Source: Punica granatum
Taxonomy: Eukaryota > Streptophyta > Magnoliopsida > Myrtales > Lythraceae
NCBI RefSeq assembly: GCF_007655135.1
Contig: NC_045127.1
Span: 6,519,001-6,583,000, forward strand
DNA length: 64,000 bases
Reading direction: 5' to 3'
Positions 11,181-22,400 of the stretch are shown one piece after another. The translations under genes and the position numbers were made by a program. Each line of letters opens with the position of its first letter. The first letter of the stretch is position 1. A model generated the notes under the pieces. The model searched no databases. It saw only the letters and a list, made by a program, of their open reading frames with translations, and had not been told where the DNA came from.

Positions 11181-13475
11181 TTGGTCCCTTTCTCCCTGCT
11201 TCTCCTTTTCTCATTTTTCTATTTGATCAATATGATAATTAATTCTCTTTATGGATAATTATGAATAATAACAATAATTTCGAATAATAAATTGTCCAAA
11301 ACCATTCTTTTTATTCTTCGATGTGGTCCATGATATCTTGAAGTCATTGAGCTCCTACTATTTCAGTTCGAGTCGAATCAACCCCTTAAATGGTAAAACT
11401 TTTCCATCGTGAGTTTTCCTCATTATATAAAACGTGAATTTAAAATCTTATTTAAAGGAAACAAATATTGAACCACTTGAACCAACCCATGCACGTTGGT
11501 ACCAAAACCTTTTCATTTCGATAGTACATTGTTCATCGTGTTCAAATCATTACAAAATAATTCAATAGAGTGCAATAGATTCGAGTTAAATATCCTACTT
11601 GGATCGAAGAAAACTAAATTTTAGTTGATTGTTAAGGTGAGGAAAAGTAATGTAGCTACCAAAAATGCGGGATAGATTTGATTTTTTTTTTATGAATGGA
11701 TGGAATGGAATTTCTAGTCGAGTAAGGGAGGTTATCTGATGTGCACAATCACATCTTATCTTCTTAACTATAATCATTTTTTTTATATGTATTGATAAAT
11801 CACTGTGTCAGTTGTATCCCCATAATAACTAGGACTCGAAATGTAATTTTATATATAGTATAAGGTCATAATGTATATATACAATTATGATTAAATTAAT
11901 AAATGCATATAAATCATTAAATATTTAATAATTTTTAATTTTTAATACAAGCATGTCCTTCATTTTAAAAAGTAATCTCAAAATTTGTTGAGAAAAAATA
12001 CAAAAATACAAAAATAACAGATCTATTGAAAACTTTCTGACATAATTAGTAATTAAAAGAAAAATCTACTGATAAGCAACAAGCATCTTCAGATATTGAA
12101 CATTTTTGGAAAAATAAAAGATAAATTTATTTTAAAAAAATTTTAAGGAAGAATTTACAAGAAGAATTGATGACAATAAATGATTTCCATTTTCTTATTT
12201 AACTAAAAGAAAAATCTATTAAAATGCAATAAGCATATTTAAATATCAAATATTTTTGGAAAAGTAAAAGATAAATCTACTCAAAAAATTTTAAAAGTAA
12301 AAATTTGCAAAAAGAATTTATGACAATAGATGATTTGTATTTTCGATATATGACAGTTATCTACTATAATTTTTAAATTTTGATATTTAAGAAAATGTAA
12401 TATTTTTTCTAAACAATATCATTTTCTTCATCTATATTTGATATTATAATTATTTTTAAGTTATCCTTAATTTATTATTGTATGCAATAAAATTTGAATG
12501 GTTTCAATTTAAGAATATATATAACTTAATGAATATTTCAATTATGATATCAAAAATCTCAAAATTATTTAAAAATAATCACTCTAACCAATAACATGTG
12601 CATTCATGAGGCAAAAAAGTTAATATGTGTATATATATATACATATATACATATGTATATGCTGGGTGCGTGCTCGTCCTTTGTTTGGCCTGATTGGCGT
12701 CACCTCCACTGTTACAGTCTTGTCTTGGGGCCAATTTTCAAATGTTTAATTATATTATTTTTTTGTTTTTCTATTTATGTAGTTTGGCTCCTTGCTTTGA
12801 CTGGTCAAACAGGTCTCCCTCATGGTCCCCATCCCATCCGTCTTAGTTCTTACCATCGTAGTCATATTATCTTCACCCCAAGCAATACGTTCCTTTTACA
12901 CATCAACAAAGAAGAACAATGATTCGGGAGGTACGCAAAGACCTCTCTTCAAATACATAGAGCGAATCATATCTTATGAAATTATATTCGATATGATTCA
13001 AAATCTTATAAATGGAGATGAAACTCGCTTGATTTGAATACGTTCTGAGTGAGCAAAGTCACGTGACGGATGACATTAATAAGCCGTTAGTGGAAAGTCA
13101 ACAGACTGTGTTGGCCACAGAAAAAGGTCAATCGATTGCTTGTCACCAATTATTGCAATTATTTCTTGTTTTATTTCGAAATTAGCTAATAATTTATTTT
13201 GTTTATTCAAAAAAATAATTGCAAATTCACTGGACATTGATTGGACGGATGATGCTTGCTTAATAAGGAGGCAACTATTATTATATATATTAAATGCCCA
13301 AGAATAGATTTGTTGGAGGTTATGTGCTCCTAATAAATGCCATTTAACTGTGATTAATTTAATTTTATTTAGTTTATTATTTATCTCAATTCAGTTGTAT
13401 ATTATTATTATTCATGCCTATGACGGGAAGCGTGAATTCTCTCTAACTGTTTTTCCTTGTTTTAACTCTCGTGTG
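11181..13475. other. AT-rich intergenic region, no gene seen
   Basis: Very AT-rich with only short frames. Two related stretches, about 12045-12180 and 12205-12340, share an AAAATCTA(C/T)T...GCAA(C/T)AAGCAT...TTTTTGGAAAA order, indicating an old tandem duplication of about 150 bp. A (TA/CA) microsatellite lies at about 12626-12660. Confidence 0.45.
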
Positions 13476-14029
13476 CAGTGTTATCAGAACCGGACCGGAT
13501 GATGAACCGAAAGGGGTACGGGGTCATGGGTTTATGGGTCCAACCGGGGGTTCGATGGGTCGGACCGCTCGTTTATTTAAAATAAAATAAATATTCATAT
13601 TATTAAAAAAATTATGATAATTAAGATAAAAGTATGATGATTTTAAAGAAATATAACAATAGTATAAGAAAGTATTTATATTTAATATTTCTTACTTCAA
13701 AATAAATATTTTATTTTAATAAGTACTTAAAAGTAGAGTTAAAAGAACAAAAAGTGGTGGTGGCTTGGTTGGTAGTATGCTAATATGAAAAGTAAGAGGT
13801 CATGAGTTCAAATCTTTACACAACCAACCAATTTTTACATTAAATAGGAAACCCATAAAAACCCATAGAACCGGCCGGTTTAATGAAATTTTGCTTAAAA
13901 CCGGCCGGTTCAATGGGTCCGGCGGTTCAAAGCTGCCATTTCGGTTTTTAAGCGAACCGGACCGGACTTAGTGCCGGTTCTCGGTCCGACCGGTCGAACC
14001 GGCCGGTCCGGTCCGGTCTGATAACAATG
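13476..14029. mobile_element. hAT-type MITE with 8-bp target-site duplication
   Basis: A 554-bp element with ends CAGTGTTATCAGA and (complement of the right end) CATTGTTATCAGA, flanked by a perfect 8-bp duplication CTCGTGTG at 13468-13475 and 14030-14037. An 8-bp duplication with CANTG-type termini is characteristic of hAT transposons. The outer 60-100 bases on each side are dense in AACCGG/CCGGTC short repeats that can pair. The centre has a tRNA-like pol III pattern: TGGCTTGGTTGGTAG near 13760 and a box-B-like GAGTTCAAATC at 13804-13814. It has no transposase, so it is non-autonomous. Confidence 0.85.
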
Positions 14030-14037
14030 CTCGTGTG

Positions 14038-14467
14038 CTTCACAGAAACAAGGCAGAGAATTGCGGCACATGATTTTTTTTAAAATTAATCCCATATTTT
14101 CTTTTAAAAAAATAAAAGAGTCAAGTTGACAAATATTCAAGAACATAAAGGAAATATCATTATTGTTGCGAATTAACTCACTTGTTAGTTCATATAATGC
14201 ATGTTTTTTTTCTTTGATCAGATCGCGATGTGTCTCTAGCTTATCGATTGAAATTAATGAATTTTGAATCAATGGACTGTTGATGTGCACTTTGTCGATT
14301 CCTCACACATCACTTTAGTATATATAGAGATATTTTATTATATTTGAAGCATCTTTAAGCCGAAAAAAAAGAATTTTCTCTATTTGTTAAATATGGAAAT
14401 TGATCTCTACACTCTGCAATAATTGAATTAATACCATGATGCTGTTGGGCCCGACGCATGTTATCTT
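14038..14467. other. Intergenic stretch containing an ADH 3'-flank-like relic
   Basis: No gene is supported. The segment 14389-14467 resembles the 3' flank of the first ADH gene (about 25222-25300): both share TGGAAATTGAKCTCTAC and CTCTGCAATAATTGRATTAAT. The relic appears to resume after the LINE, at about 17809. Confidence 0.5.
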
Positions 14468-17400
14468 ATATGTTCACATGTTACCGTACTTTATTCATGA
14501 GAGAGCTATCTTGTCTTCAAATCACAAGTTATTCATTGGAATGAGGAAACTTTTGAGAATATCTTTTTGTAGAAAACGCCACTGCTTGGCCCGATTAAAA
14601 GGAGTCCAGTGTTGTCTAGAAAACCAGCCGAATCCCTTCTTGATTAAGCTGGAGAAATCTCTCAAAGAGGATTTCTTGTCAATTTTAACTCAAGAGGAAG
14701 AATTTTGGGCCATCAAATCTCGTACAAATTGGATAATTGAAGAGGATCAAAATACTCTATTTTTTTCATGTGTCCACCATAGTTCGTAGGGAAAGAAACA
14801 ATATTATGGCCCTACGAAATATAGTTGGAGAGTGGTTCTCAGATCAATGAATCATCGAAGATATCATCCAGTCCCACTTTTGTTCCTTATTTAGCTATGA
14901 ATTCGATATGTCTACTCGAGAAATTGATCATGGACCTATATGGAGAAGGCCAATATCTCCAAATTGGGTTGCCCAATTAACAGAGCCAGTTCTTGGCCTA
15001 GAGATCCATCGGGCTGTCTTCTCCTTAAAGTCGTTTAAAGTTCCCAGGCCGGATGGCTTGCACCCATACTTATACCAATAATGCTAGGATATTGTTATTT
15101 CCTCGGTCTGCGATGTTGTCTTACGCTTCTTCTCCACCTATAGCCTTCCGAAGGGTCTGAACCATACGCTAATCTCTCTTGTCCTCAAGACTCGATCTCC
15201 TAAAACTATTTCACAATTTCGACCGATTAGCCTGTGTAACTCGATCTATAAAGTGATCTTCACCATCCTAGTCAAGAGATTGCGTCCTTTCTTGCAACAG
15301 CTCGTCTCCCCCCTTTCAATGTAGTTTCATTCAGGGACGACGAGCAGCTGATAATGTGGTGATTCTTTGAGAAGTGATCCAATCTTTTCGGTTGAAGAAA
15401 GGGAAACTCGGGGGGCTCATAGTCAAATTTGACCTCGAGAAAGCTTATGATCGCCTCAAATGGTCCTTTATCCGTAAAGTATTCTTCTATTTTGGTTTTC
15501 CTGAACAATGGATTAGCTTAGTTCTTGCTTGTGTCTCCTTCACTACCATATCGATATTATTCAATGGGGGATCTCTTCAACCATTTCAACCTTCTCGAGG
15601 TATCCAACAAGGCGATCCCATCTCTCCATATATTTCGTATTTTGTATAAAGTACCTTACAAATCTTATCGAAGAGGCAATTGAAGCTCGCAAATGGAAAG
15701 TGGTGAGACCGGCAAGAGGATGCTTCCTAATGTCTCATCTTCTATTTGCGGATGATATTCTCCTTATGGGTACTACCAATAACTTCTCTTTGCAAGCAGT
15801 CCAAGATGTTTTTAATTGCTTTTGCAGTGAGTCGCAAATGAAGATTAACCTTAGTAAATCTCGAATTCTCTTCTCCAAAAATTCTTCCGGGGAAGTTCAT
15901 AAGAAGTTCACCTTAGCACTCAACATCTCGGAATCTCAAGATTTAGGAAGATACTCGGGCTTTTCTATTACTCTATGTACCGTAAAGAAAGGGACTTCTC
16001 ATTTGTGGTGGAATTTATAAGAGAGAAGTTAGCTGGCTGGAAGTCAGAGCTCCTATCCATGGTAAGAAGGGCTACCTTGATCAACTGTATTACGACATCC
16101 ATCTTGACCTACTATATGCAGTGCTCTACCCTCTCTGCATCGATTATTTCCTCTTTAGGTAGGCTCAATCGCGATTTTCTTTGGGGATCTTCACCCAATA
16201 AAAAGAAGTCGCATCTAATTAAACTAGGCAGGGCTGACTAAACCAAAGAATTATGGTGGACTAAATGTGCCGAGAATGGAAATTCGTAATAAAGTTCTGC
16301 TTGGTGGATTTGCATCTAGACCTGCCTCGGTGATGCTCCTTAGGCTCATATGATCCTTTACAAGTTCCAACCACATCGATCTGCTCAATTACGAAAAGGC
16401 ATGAGTTGGCAAGCCTTGAGAGTTAGGATGGAGGTGTGGGAAAAAAGGAGCAAAATGGATTGTTGGCAATGATGATAGGATCAACTTTTGGCATGATGCA
16501 TGGATTGGGGACGCACCTCTTAGATCGTCGTTTGGTGAGCTCTGTCATATCCCCTTCTCGTGGGTGGAACTTTGATCAACTCCCTTTCATATTTCCTATT
16601 AATATTATACAATGCATTCGCAGTCTTCCATTGAGCCTCTTCCAAGTTTCTGGAGATGATATAGTATGAGGCCCTTCTCCAAGTGGAACTTACAGTTCAA
16701 GATCTACTTATCACATTGAGTTAGACTACCTCAAACACACCTCACCCGATGAATGGTCCTGGATCCGGGAGTCACGGTCTTTGCCTCAAATCCAATACTT
16801 TATATGGCTAGTAGCTCGAGATAGACCTGCCTCTGCCTCTGCCTCATTGCTAGCCCGAAAAGATCTACCGATAGATCCTACATGTGCAATCTGCTCATCG
16901 GGCATGGAAACAATTGAGCTTATCTTGAGAGATTGCTCAAGTGCTCGCTCCTTTTAGCACAATTTGCTTATTCCTTCAGCGAAAAGTGGTTCTCTCAGTA
17001 CATGTTAAGAAGTAGGTCAGATTCAACCTCACTTCCTCTCAACCATCGAATCTAAATATCCCATGGGTATCATATTTTCCTTTGCCATCTGGAATCAATG
17101 GAAGAATAGAAACTCCCTCCTTTTCTCTTAGAAGCCCCTTCATGGTAATCTGGTAGAACATACGATACATTTCGCTATAGAATTCTTTGCCTGCAGTTTG
17201 ACAAACCCATCTCGATCTCTTGGAAAGATTTAGGTTTGTTGGACTCCACCCCCATGTGGGTTCTACAAACTGAATACCGATAGGTCTTCTATGGGGAACC
17301 CGAGTGTTGCGGGAGCTGAAGGAGTAATTAGGGACTCCAATAGTTCATGGTTCTGAGGTTTCCACATGACCTTGGGCATAAACACTAGTATTGTGGCGGA

Positions 17401-17808
17401 GCTAAAAGCTCTCCGATAGGGCCTCAAGTTAGCAATAGACTGATATATTCAGAAACTCTATGTTGAATTTGATGCTAGGACTATTCTTGAATGGGTTTGG
17501 GGGGAGAATTCTTCGAATATTGTTCTTAAGCCCTTGATTCGTGACTGCAGGATGCTGAGTCAACATTTGATGTTATCTTCCCGCAACATATATATCAAGA
17601 GACAAATAGGTGTGCTGATGCATTGGCGCATTTAGGAGAAACTCTGTCAGATGAATTAGCTATATTATTTACTGTTCCTTCTAGTTGTTCTTCTGTTTTT
17701 AATGAAGATGTAATGGAATTTGAGTTACCAAGAATTGTGAACTCATGTACTGTAGTAACTTAAGTCATAATAATACTTCCAAGTTTTACCAAAAAAAATA
17801 TGTTCACA
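14468..17808 (+). mobile_element. 5'-truncated, decayed LINE (L1-type non-LTR retrotransposon)
   Basis: The insert 14479-17797 is flanked by a perfect 11-bp duplication ATATGTTCACA (14468-14478 and 17798-17808), with an A-run directly before the right copy, as expected for target-primed reverse transcription. Domains in order, in several broken frames: the linker before the RT (about 14600-14770), reverse transcriptase fingers and palm (about 15000-15650, with FDLEKAYDRLKWSF and IQQGDPISP), the catalytic FADD block (LLFADDILLMG, about 15740-15775), a zf-RVT-like region (about 16690-16960) and a plant-type RNase H region (about 17290-17580). ORF1 and the endonuclease are missing. Many stops and frameshifts show it is inactive. 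Confidence 0.88.
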
Positions 17809-19380
17809 GTAAACTCCTTTTCGTTTTTCCCCCATTGTTTTCAATTAAAGGAACACTTGAGAGTTGGCTTGGAGTCTGCAATGGTCAAAATGAAAAGCCT
17901 TCAAACATTCTCTTTTCAAACGGTCATTCCTTAAAAGTTGAAAAACACATATCATTAAATAATATGCATATATTGGTGCAAGATGTTCAGTACAACGACA
18001 TTGTTTTCGACTTCAGATTAAAAGGTTTCGGATTTGGTTACTACTGTGATTTTTCATGTTCCTTATATTTCACATTATTCTAGCTTGTATTAGACTCATG
18101 ACCTTTTCTCATAACTAAAGAAAAAATAAGGATTTTTGCTTTCCGCAAGCCATCAAAAAAGAAAAGAAACACTTCGATTATCAAAATCTAGGTGAAAGCT
18201 ATTTGGCATATGAAGAAATTTGGTGATTACTATTAGGATGGGTATAATTGATAAAATTTGTCCGCGAATAAGATCCGTTTATAAGTAAGTTGTTTCAATT
18301 TTTTTTCTTTTCATTTTCAACATCGATGGATCACGGTGGATCATCACAATTCACAAGCAATAACAACATGGGGATCAAGGGTATTGACAATTGCCGTTGC
18401 ATGATGACTTCGACAATAAAGCTTTCTGATATCTTAACTCACTAGCATTTTATACGAAACTCACCTTTTTAATTGTATTTAATTATTTACCTTATGGTGA
18501 CTTCTTTACCTTTATATAAGACTTTTTATGAAAACGTAATTTTATTTTGGCAATTTACGAGTAAAGATATGTGCAAGATTTTAGCAGATAATGCAGGAGG
18601 AAGAAGTGCAAAAGGGTTTTCGTTTCATTCTTAGCGTTTCTTATACAAGTCAGCATATATATTTATGACATATCATTTCCAACTATATGTTTATTCATGA
18701 TATTAAATTATTATGTCTTATATTTGTAGATTTAAACATATTAAAAAGAAAAATCTTGTGCACCAATACCTCGAGCGGGCCTATTTGCCTAGTTATTATT
18801 AGTTATGTAGTTGAGATCTGCCCGAACTCCTAATGCCTAAAACAAATGAAGAACAAGAATAGAAGATGCACCAATTGAGCATAGTTAATAAATGGCTTAA
18901 GTTGCGAAAACGCGGCATATCTCAAGTTGAACCTCACGTAAAATACACCGAAGGAGAGATCTTACAATTTATTTGTAAGATACAACGAACTCATTCACCT
19001 AATGCTATTATATTGTGATAGGCCGTTTGGTGTCACAGGAAGTTTTGGGACCAACCTTATATACGACCATGAGGGGATTGCGGGAGGTTTTTGTTCAGAG
19101 AGTGGCAGTCATCGGAGTCCTGACAGAGCCATGGGCCATCAGCTGTGGAGAGAGTGTAGGAGCGTAAATGAGGGAGATTATGATGATACGATACGATGCG
19201 AAACCGTATCATAATGACGGACTTTTTGTAGGAGCGCCGAGCTAAGGACCGAGATGTCTTAATGGTCATAGATCCGGGACATTAAACTGATTATTGGGGC
19301 ACGTCCAATTATTGTGGGGGACTATTTTGTTTTTCAATTGACGTGGTTCACTTTACGTCACAACCACTCTCCGGCCCCAT
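17809..19380. other. Intergenic and ADH-A upstream region
   Basis: No gene is supported. The right part, from about 19155, resembles the sequence before the second ADH copy (about 25940-26080): both contain GGAGCGTAAA, CCGTATCATAATG and TTAAACTGAT, so the tandem duplication included several hundred bases of promoter. Confidence 0.5.
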
Positions 19381-19396
19381 CCCGCTGCCGATGTCT

Positions 19397-19403
19397 TATA
19401 TAA
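19397..19403 (+). promoter_or_regulatory. TATA box of ADH-A
   Basis: TATATAA, 87 bp before the start codon, in the context CTTATATAACCAAC. The second ADH copy has CTTATAACCAAC at the matching place, two bases shorter. Confidence 0.6.
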
Positions 19404-19489
19404 CCAACTAGACAACTGAGCTGATCAGAACCCCATACCGTGTCTCTGTTCTTCTTCTTCTTCTTCTTCCTCTCTTCCCTCAATCATCC

Positions 19490-22400
19490 ATGGAAAGCAG
19501 CAGATCAGGGACTGCAGGAAGACCCATCAAATGCAAAGGTTCGTGCATCCACTTCGTGGCGGATTTCCTTCAAAGCTCGCAATGTAGATCGTAGACATTG
19601 ATTCTGATGGGTGCTCGGTTCTTCTTTCTTCTTCGTCACAGCTGCAATCTGCAGGAAAGCAGGGCAACCTCTGTCCATCGAAGAGATTGAGGTCGATCCT
19701 CCAAAGGCCTGGGAGGTTCGGATCAAGATCCTCTGCACTTCGCTCTGTCACTCTGATCTCAGTTCTTGGAAGTTGGACGTAGTAAGTTACGAAAAATCCT
19801 TCTCGGTCCAACGCAACCCACTCTTCGTTCCTTCATATCTTGCCTTTTCTGATCATGTGCTTATATATTATACGGTTCATTATACATAAAACCTCCAGGA
19901 ACCATTTGCCATTTTCCCCAGAATATTCGGGCACGAAGCTATCGGGTAAAGTAATCCATCACTTCACATCCATAAAACATTATTCACGTTTATTTGTGTG
20001 TATGCGTGCGCGCGTACGTGCGTGTGTCTGTATAATATATCTACATACATATGTATGTATTGTGGCTGTCGGGAACAATGAAAGATGAAGAAAATGTTAC
20101 GTGGCTTCTGATTTTTGACGTTTTCTTTGATAGAGTTGTGGAGAGCGTCGGGGAGAACGTCCACGAGGTGAAGGAGGGAGACACGGTGCTGCCGGTGTTC
20201 CATCCCAACTGCGGCGACTGCCCAGACTGCAAGTCCTCGAAGGGCAACGGCTGCTCCGTCTTCGTGAAGCGGCCGGGGCTCGTCCATAACATGCCTCGGG
20301 ACTGGACCAGCCGCTTCAGGGGATCAGACGGCCAGGTGATTTACCACTTCCTCAAGGTCTCCAGCTTCTCCGAATACACGGTGGTGGACATTGCCAACAT
20401 TGTGAAGATCGACGGTTTGTTCCCCGTCGACCGGGCCTGCCTGCTCAGCTGCGGTGTGTGCACCGGTGAGTGAGTTGAACTGACACTTCCAAGTCCAACT
20501 GATCATTAGCGTCAAAAGAAATTTATATAATGTTTCTTCTAAATTATTATAATATTAAAAATTAATAAAAATATATTTCAACAACAAGTTGAACTTTTAT
20601 ACGAAATCTAGAGTGATTCAAAACTCATTGAAAATATGCAGCGCAGTTCAATTGAATTTCCGAATATTCAAGTTCACAAAAAAAAAAAAACACTCGTTGA
20701 ACGTATTTTGTGCCTACTTCCCGGACTGAAGTTAATTTTAGTCGATAAATCGAGAGATACTGTCTCACAAAAAAAAATTATAACATTAAGAATTTATTCT
20801 GACGTGGCTGCAGGAGTGGGAGCCGCGTGGAAGGTCGCGGGGGTGGAGGAAGGATCCACAGTGGCCATATTTGGGCTTGGATCCGTTGGGCTTGCGGTAT
20901 ATTATTTCCTAAATTCCAGCCCATAGAAAACTTCACGCCCTGTCCATGTTCTATCTTTCATTTTTATTGTCCATTTTTGGAAAATTAACCCAAAAGGAAA
21001 TAATGAATTTGAAGTTGGAGGTCTGCCTTCAGAGTTAGGTCTAATTGGTTCAGCAGCTTTCTCTCTTATATAAAGTTTTAAATTCGAGTCTTATGAATAA
21101 AAAAAATTCACGATTAAAGTAGTTTTACCTCTTAATGGGTGGATTGCCTCGAACCTAAATTAATCGAGTTTATTGAGCTTCCGAATACCAAGTGATACAG
21201 AAAAAACAAAATCGAAAACAAAATTTGAAAATCTAACTCATGGATCAAACTAATCTTAGGTCGCAGAGGGGGCAAGATTACGGGGAGCTTCCAAGATTAT
21301 TGGAGTCGATCTTAATCCCGAGAAGTTCGAGCTAGGTAATGCAGCATTATTTATTATGTTATGACCATATTGAAATCTCAACATTTTTATCACATGTTAC
21401 AAATTATGTTTCCAGCCCCTCAAAGAAGAAGCATATCGTTTATACTTTGGAATTTGATTTGTATGGGTTAGGAAAGAAGTTTGGGGTCACAGACTTCATC
21501 AACCCTTCCGGTTGCCGAGATAGACCCCTCAGCGAGGTTTGTTGAGAACTTTTTGCATTAAACAAATAGAATTAGTCTCAATCAATATATTGAAAATACT
21601 CGTGATTTCACGAGGAAAAAAAAAAGCCTTTGAAAGTATAAGAAAATTATATGATTGCCATACTTGATTTGTATGCATTTTATAAATCAACTATTATTCG
21701 GTTAGGTCATCAAAGAAATGACGGATGGAGGTGCCGACTACTGCTTTGAGTGCATTGGGGTGGCTTCCGTGATGGCGGATGCATTCGCTAGCAGTCGAGA
21801 GGTAATATTCTACACCTACTATTACACAGATCATTTGCTTCTAAAAGTGAAGATTTAGAAACAAAATAATTAATGTTGCGTTTGATAATGAAGTAAAGTT
21901 TGATTTAATTTGATTTAACTTGATTTCATAGGATAAAGACAAAAGTAGTTCAGAAAACTTAGGGTTAATAACAAAAAAAGCACAAACTTTTCACATTTTA
22001 ACAATTCTAGCACGACTTTTTTTCCTTAACATAAAAATATAAAAAGTGTCGATTCGATTTGATAATAATTCTAGCATGACGTCAAATTTTCCGTTAATTT
22101 GGATAGAATCAATGTCACAAAGGGAGCCGACTACCCCAATCAGGGGGAGGGCGCTGGCAACACCAATCGGGGAGGGGGGTGGGGGTGGCCGGAATTGAGG
22201 CCCCCACCCCCCGGAATCAGTAGAACCCTCAAATTAGGGATTCTCTCGATTTCGACGAGTAGAGCCACGACGCCAGCACCCTCCTACCCGATTGGGATCA
22301 TCGACGCTATCGATGACTTCGATTCCGTTAAAATTAACGAAAAAATTTGACGCTGTGTTAGAATTATTATCAAATTGAAAGTTCGTGCATTTTTAGATTA

